Assembly: GCA_964517875.1 (NCBI GenBank)
Contig: CAZFEU010000001.1
Location: forward strand, 171,587 to 235,586
Origin: JAJPXC01 sp964517875
GTDB lineage: Bacteria > Bacteroidota > Bacteroidia > Bacteroidales > Muribaculaceae
Length of the DNA stretch: 64,000 nt
Direction: 5' to 3'
The notes under the pieces are model-generated. The model was not told the DNA's origin. It did no database searches and worked only from the letters and a program-made list of their open reading frames with translations. This document shows, one piece after another, positions 62,065 through 64,000 of this stretch. Positions within the stretch are counted from its first letter, which is position 1. Every line of letters starts with the position of its first letter. The position numbers were made by a program, and so were the translations under genes.

Positions 62065-63755
62065 CACCCAACACCTCCAAGGTAGGTTGTCGCACCCTTT
62101 TGTCACTTCTCACGGCTCATGGAGTGAGGGAATGCGTGGTATGTCCAGGCTCGCGAAACGCACCACTCATTGTGGCAGCAGTACGTCAAGCCCAGCTGCA
62201 TGTCCACGTTGTGATCGATGAGCGCGCCGCTGCTTTCGTAGCTCTTGGCATTGCCCAATCCACCCAAAAGCCCGTAGCGCTTATTTGCACATCCGGTACA
62301 GCCGTACTCAATTTTGCTCCTGCCGTTGCCGAGGCTTATTACCAGCAATTGCCGATAATTGTAGTGTCGGCCGATCGTCCCACTGAGTGGATAGATCAAG
62401 ACGACAGCCAGACGCTGCGTCAGTTCGGAATCCTTGCCAATATCACCAAACGAAGCTATAATCTCATTGCAGAGCCACATAGCGCCACCCAAAAGTGGTG
62501 GATAAATCGTGAGATTAACGATGCAATGATACTGGCCACAACCGCCCCATGCGGGCCGGTGCATATAAATATGTCAATTGATGCCCCGATAGGCACAATC
62601 GAAGATGTGGACCCGGCTGAGAAACATCGGCACATAGAGTGCATCATGCCCCGCCCATCTCTCACCACAAGCGAATCACGATGGTTGGCAACCGATCTGG
62701 CATCACCACGCAAAGTTATGATTATCGCTGGCTTTGGAGCGCCGAATCACAAAATTGACTCGGCACTAACGCGTCTGGCCAAATGCTCGAATGTGGTGGT
62801 ACTCACCGAAAGCATAGCTAATATACACGCTCAAGGTGTAGTAGAACGCATCGACACCACACTGTCGGCAATGAGCCGGGAAGAGAGGTTGGCCCTTTCT
62901 CCCGATATTGTCATCACATTTGGAGGTGCTTTAGTGTCAAGAATGATAAAGGAATTTCTGCGCAGCGCACCTTCCTCGACAGAGCATTGGCAAGTGGGGA
63001 GAAAAGACACCACCGTTGATTGCTTCCAGCACCTTACACGCCGAATAGCCGTCGATCCCGATGAATTTTTAAGCCAGTTAGCCACCGTAATGAACCGCAG
63101 CAAAGGGCAATCGGCTTACTCACGACAGTGGGCCGAAATCTATGAACGCGCATTACAGACCCATGAGCTATTCATTGATCAGCAATGCTGGTGCGACCTC
63201 ACGGCAATGTCAACAATATTCTCTCTAATTCCACGCCAATGGAACATTCAGCTCTCCAACGGCACCCCGATAAGATATGCCCAACTAATGGCAAAATCAG
63301 TACCACACCGCACAATCAATTGCAACCGCGGTGTCAGTGGCATTGACGGGTGCACCTCAACAGCTGTCGGAGCATCAACCGCCAGTTCCGGCACCACTTT
63401 GCTTATATCTGGTGACACAAGCTTCCAGTACGATTTAGGTGCTCTCGCACTCGAGCAAATGTCACCACGAATGAAAATGATAGTGATGTGCAACGGTGGT
63501 GGTGCAATTTTCCATTTCATCGACGCAACACGCAGTCTGCCTGAAACTTCAAGCCATATATCACCATCAGTCAACCTCCCACTACCTCAGCTATGTGACG
63601 GATTTGGCATAAGCTACCATCAGGCTGGAAATCTTCGGGAGCTGGAATCATCTTTCAAACGATTTGCCGCTGTCAATGACCGCCCTGCCCTTTTGGCTGT
63701 GTACACTGACGGCAACATCAGTGCCGAAGTACTCAGAAACTACTTTAAGCGATAG
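62061..63755 (+). CDS. menD: SEPHCHC synthase MenD
   Basis: A 564-aa thiamine-diphosphate enzyme of menaquinone synthesis that joins 2-oxoglutarate to isochorismate. Motifs are CVVCPGSRNAPLIVAA (~26-41), HVVIDERAAAFVALGIAQ with the ThDP-activating Glu, ALICTSGTAVLNFAPAVAEA, VVSADRPTEWIDQDDSQTLR and the late NRGVSGIDGCTSTAVGAS. The Mg-binding region follows ISGDTSFQYDLGAL. The start is ATG at 62061; the frame continues upstream only inside the M18 gene. Confidence 0.95.
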   Translation: MTPNTSKVGCRTLLSLLTAHGVRECVVCPGSRNAPLIVAAVRQAQLHVHVVIDERAAAFVALGIAQSTQKPVALICTSGTAVLNFAPAVAEAYYQQLPIIVVSADRPTEWIDQDDSQTLRQFGILANITKRSYNLIAEPHSATQKWWINREINDAMILATTAPCGPVHINMSIDAPIGTIEDVDPAEKHRHIECIMPRPSLTTSESRWLATDLASPRKVMIIAGFGAPNHKIDSALTRLAKCSNVVVLTESIANIHAQGVVERIDTTLSAMSREERLALSPDIVITFGGALVSRMIKEFLRSAPSSTEHWQVGRKDTTVDCFQHLTRRIAVDPDEFLSQLATVMNRSKGQSAYSRQWAEIYERALQTHELFIDQQCWCDLTAMSTIFSLIPRQWNIQLSNGTPIRYAQLMAKSVPHRTINCNRGVSGIDGCTSTAVGASTASSGTTLLISGDTSFQYDLGALALEQMSPRMKMIVMCNGGGAIFHFIDATRSLPETSSHISPSVNLPLPQLCDGFGISYHQAGNLRELESSFKRFAAVNDRPALLAVYTDGNISAEVLRNYFKR

Positions 63756-63782
63756 CACTATCCTCTTAAACTCGCACCACTT

Positions 63783-63825
63783 ACTTCCAAATGTGTTGTA
63801 TAACATGTTTGGAAGTTTTGTTTTG
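63783..63825 (+). terminator. menD terminator
   Basis: ACTTCCAAA / TTTGGAAGT stem with a partly paired loop (GTGTT, AACAT), then TTTTGTTTT. It starts 28 bases after the menD stop. Confidence 0.82.
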
Positions 63826-63918
63826 TCGGCAATATCCGTTAACTTGCGAGCGATTTAAGCTGTCAAACGCTTTAATTACCCTTATAACTAATACAACTTA
63901 TTTTTAAACTCTGATAAC

Positions 63919-64000
63919 ATGAAAATTTACAAAACCAACGAGATTAAAAACATAGCCTTGCTTGGTGGCAAAGGCTCGGGTAAAACCACACTCGCCGAAG
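63919..64000 (+). CDS. Elongation factor G-like GTPase, 5' fragment
   Basis: The first 27 codons of a translation GTPase, cut by the window end. The sequence MKIYKTNEIKNIALLGGKGS followed by GKTTLAE contains the P-loop GGKGSGKT. The start matches the second, Bacteroidetes-type EF-G paralogue rather than the canonical MAN/MKDL form. There is a 163-base leader after menD, including its terminator. Confidence 0.75.
   Translation, partial: MKIYKTNEIKNIALLGGKGSGKTTLAE

Overview
This is a chromosomal window from an anaerobic gut Bacteroidales bacterium, most likely Muribaculaceae (S24-7). The evidence is: Bacteroidetes-type -7 promoter boxes (TAnnTTTG) before many genes; a TonB-dependent receptor with an N-terminal carboxypeptidase-like domain; a type B gliding/T9SS C-terminal domain; an adenosylcobalamin-dependent (class II) ribonucleotide reductase; a CBM20-GH77 amylomaltase; and menaquinone genes. 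The family assignment is an inference from gene content; no 16S rRNA gene is present. I see no prophage, IS element, CRISPR array or rRNA operon.

Layout. 1-8.9 kb: end of a MATE transporter, nfo, an SLC45-like sugar transporter, rmuC (minus), glnS, a TPR protein and nhaA. 9-14.9 kb: tig, clpP, clpX, recQ. 15-20.5 kb is the accessory stretch: an XRE repressor, a DUF1349 protein, an ECF sigma factor with a membrane partner, small membrane or secreted proteins, and three long gaps. 20.5-36 kb: nrdJ, malQ, clpC, a T9SS-type protein, a lytic transglycosylase, uvrA and htpG. 36-43.4 kb is mostly minus strand: a YbaK-like editing protein, a YafQ-type toxin-antitoxin pair, tRNA-Arg, a beta-barrel protein, a YitT protein, a palindrome-rich gap, an FGE-fold protein, a Ser/Thr kinase with MORN repeats, comF and recX. 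43.5-47.3 kb: lon, a tiny Cys-rich membrane protein overlapping its stop, tRNA-Met and rsgA. 47.4-51.5 kb: three paralogous WG-repeat lipoproteins. 51.9-64 kb: a TonB receptor, menF-rimO-ftsY (minus), then a SurA-like PPIase, an OstA/LptA-like protein, an M18 peptidase, menD and the start of an EF-G.

How the genes fit together. The window is rich in proteostasis genes (tig, clpP, clpX, clpC, htpG, lon and a periplasmic PPIase). Three of them, clpC, htpG and lon, each have a near-consensus sigma-54 (-24/-12) promoter, TTTGGCA(C/T)-N5-TTGC with exact GG-N10-GC spacing, in the short gap before the gene. tig and clpP instead carry ordinary TAnnTTTG promoters. This points to an RpoN-controlled chaperone/protease regulon and is the most interesting signal here. 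The next most interesting are the tandem WG-repeat lipoproteins, the kinase/FGE pair, homologous terminators behind two neighbouring small genes, and two short genes at 45958-46134 and 18398-18553.
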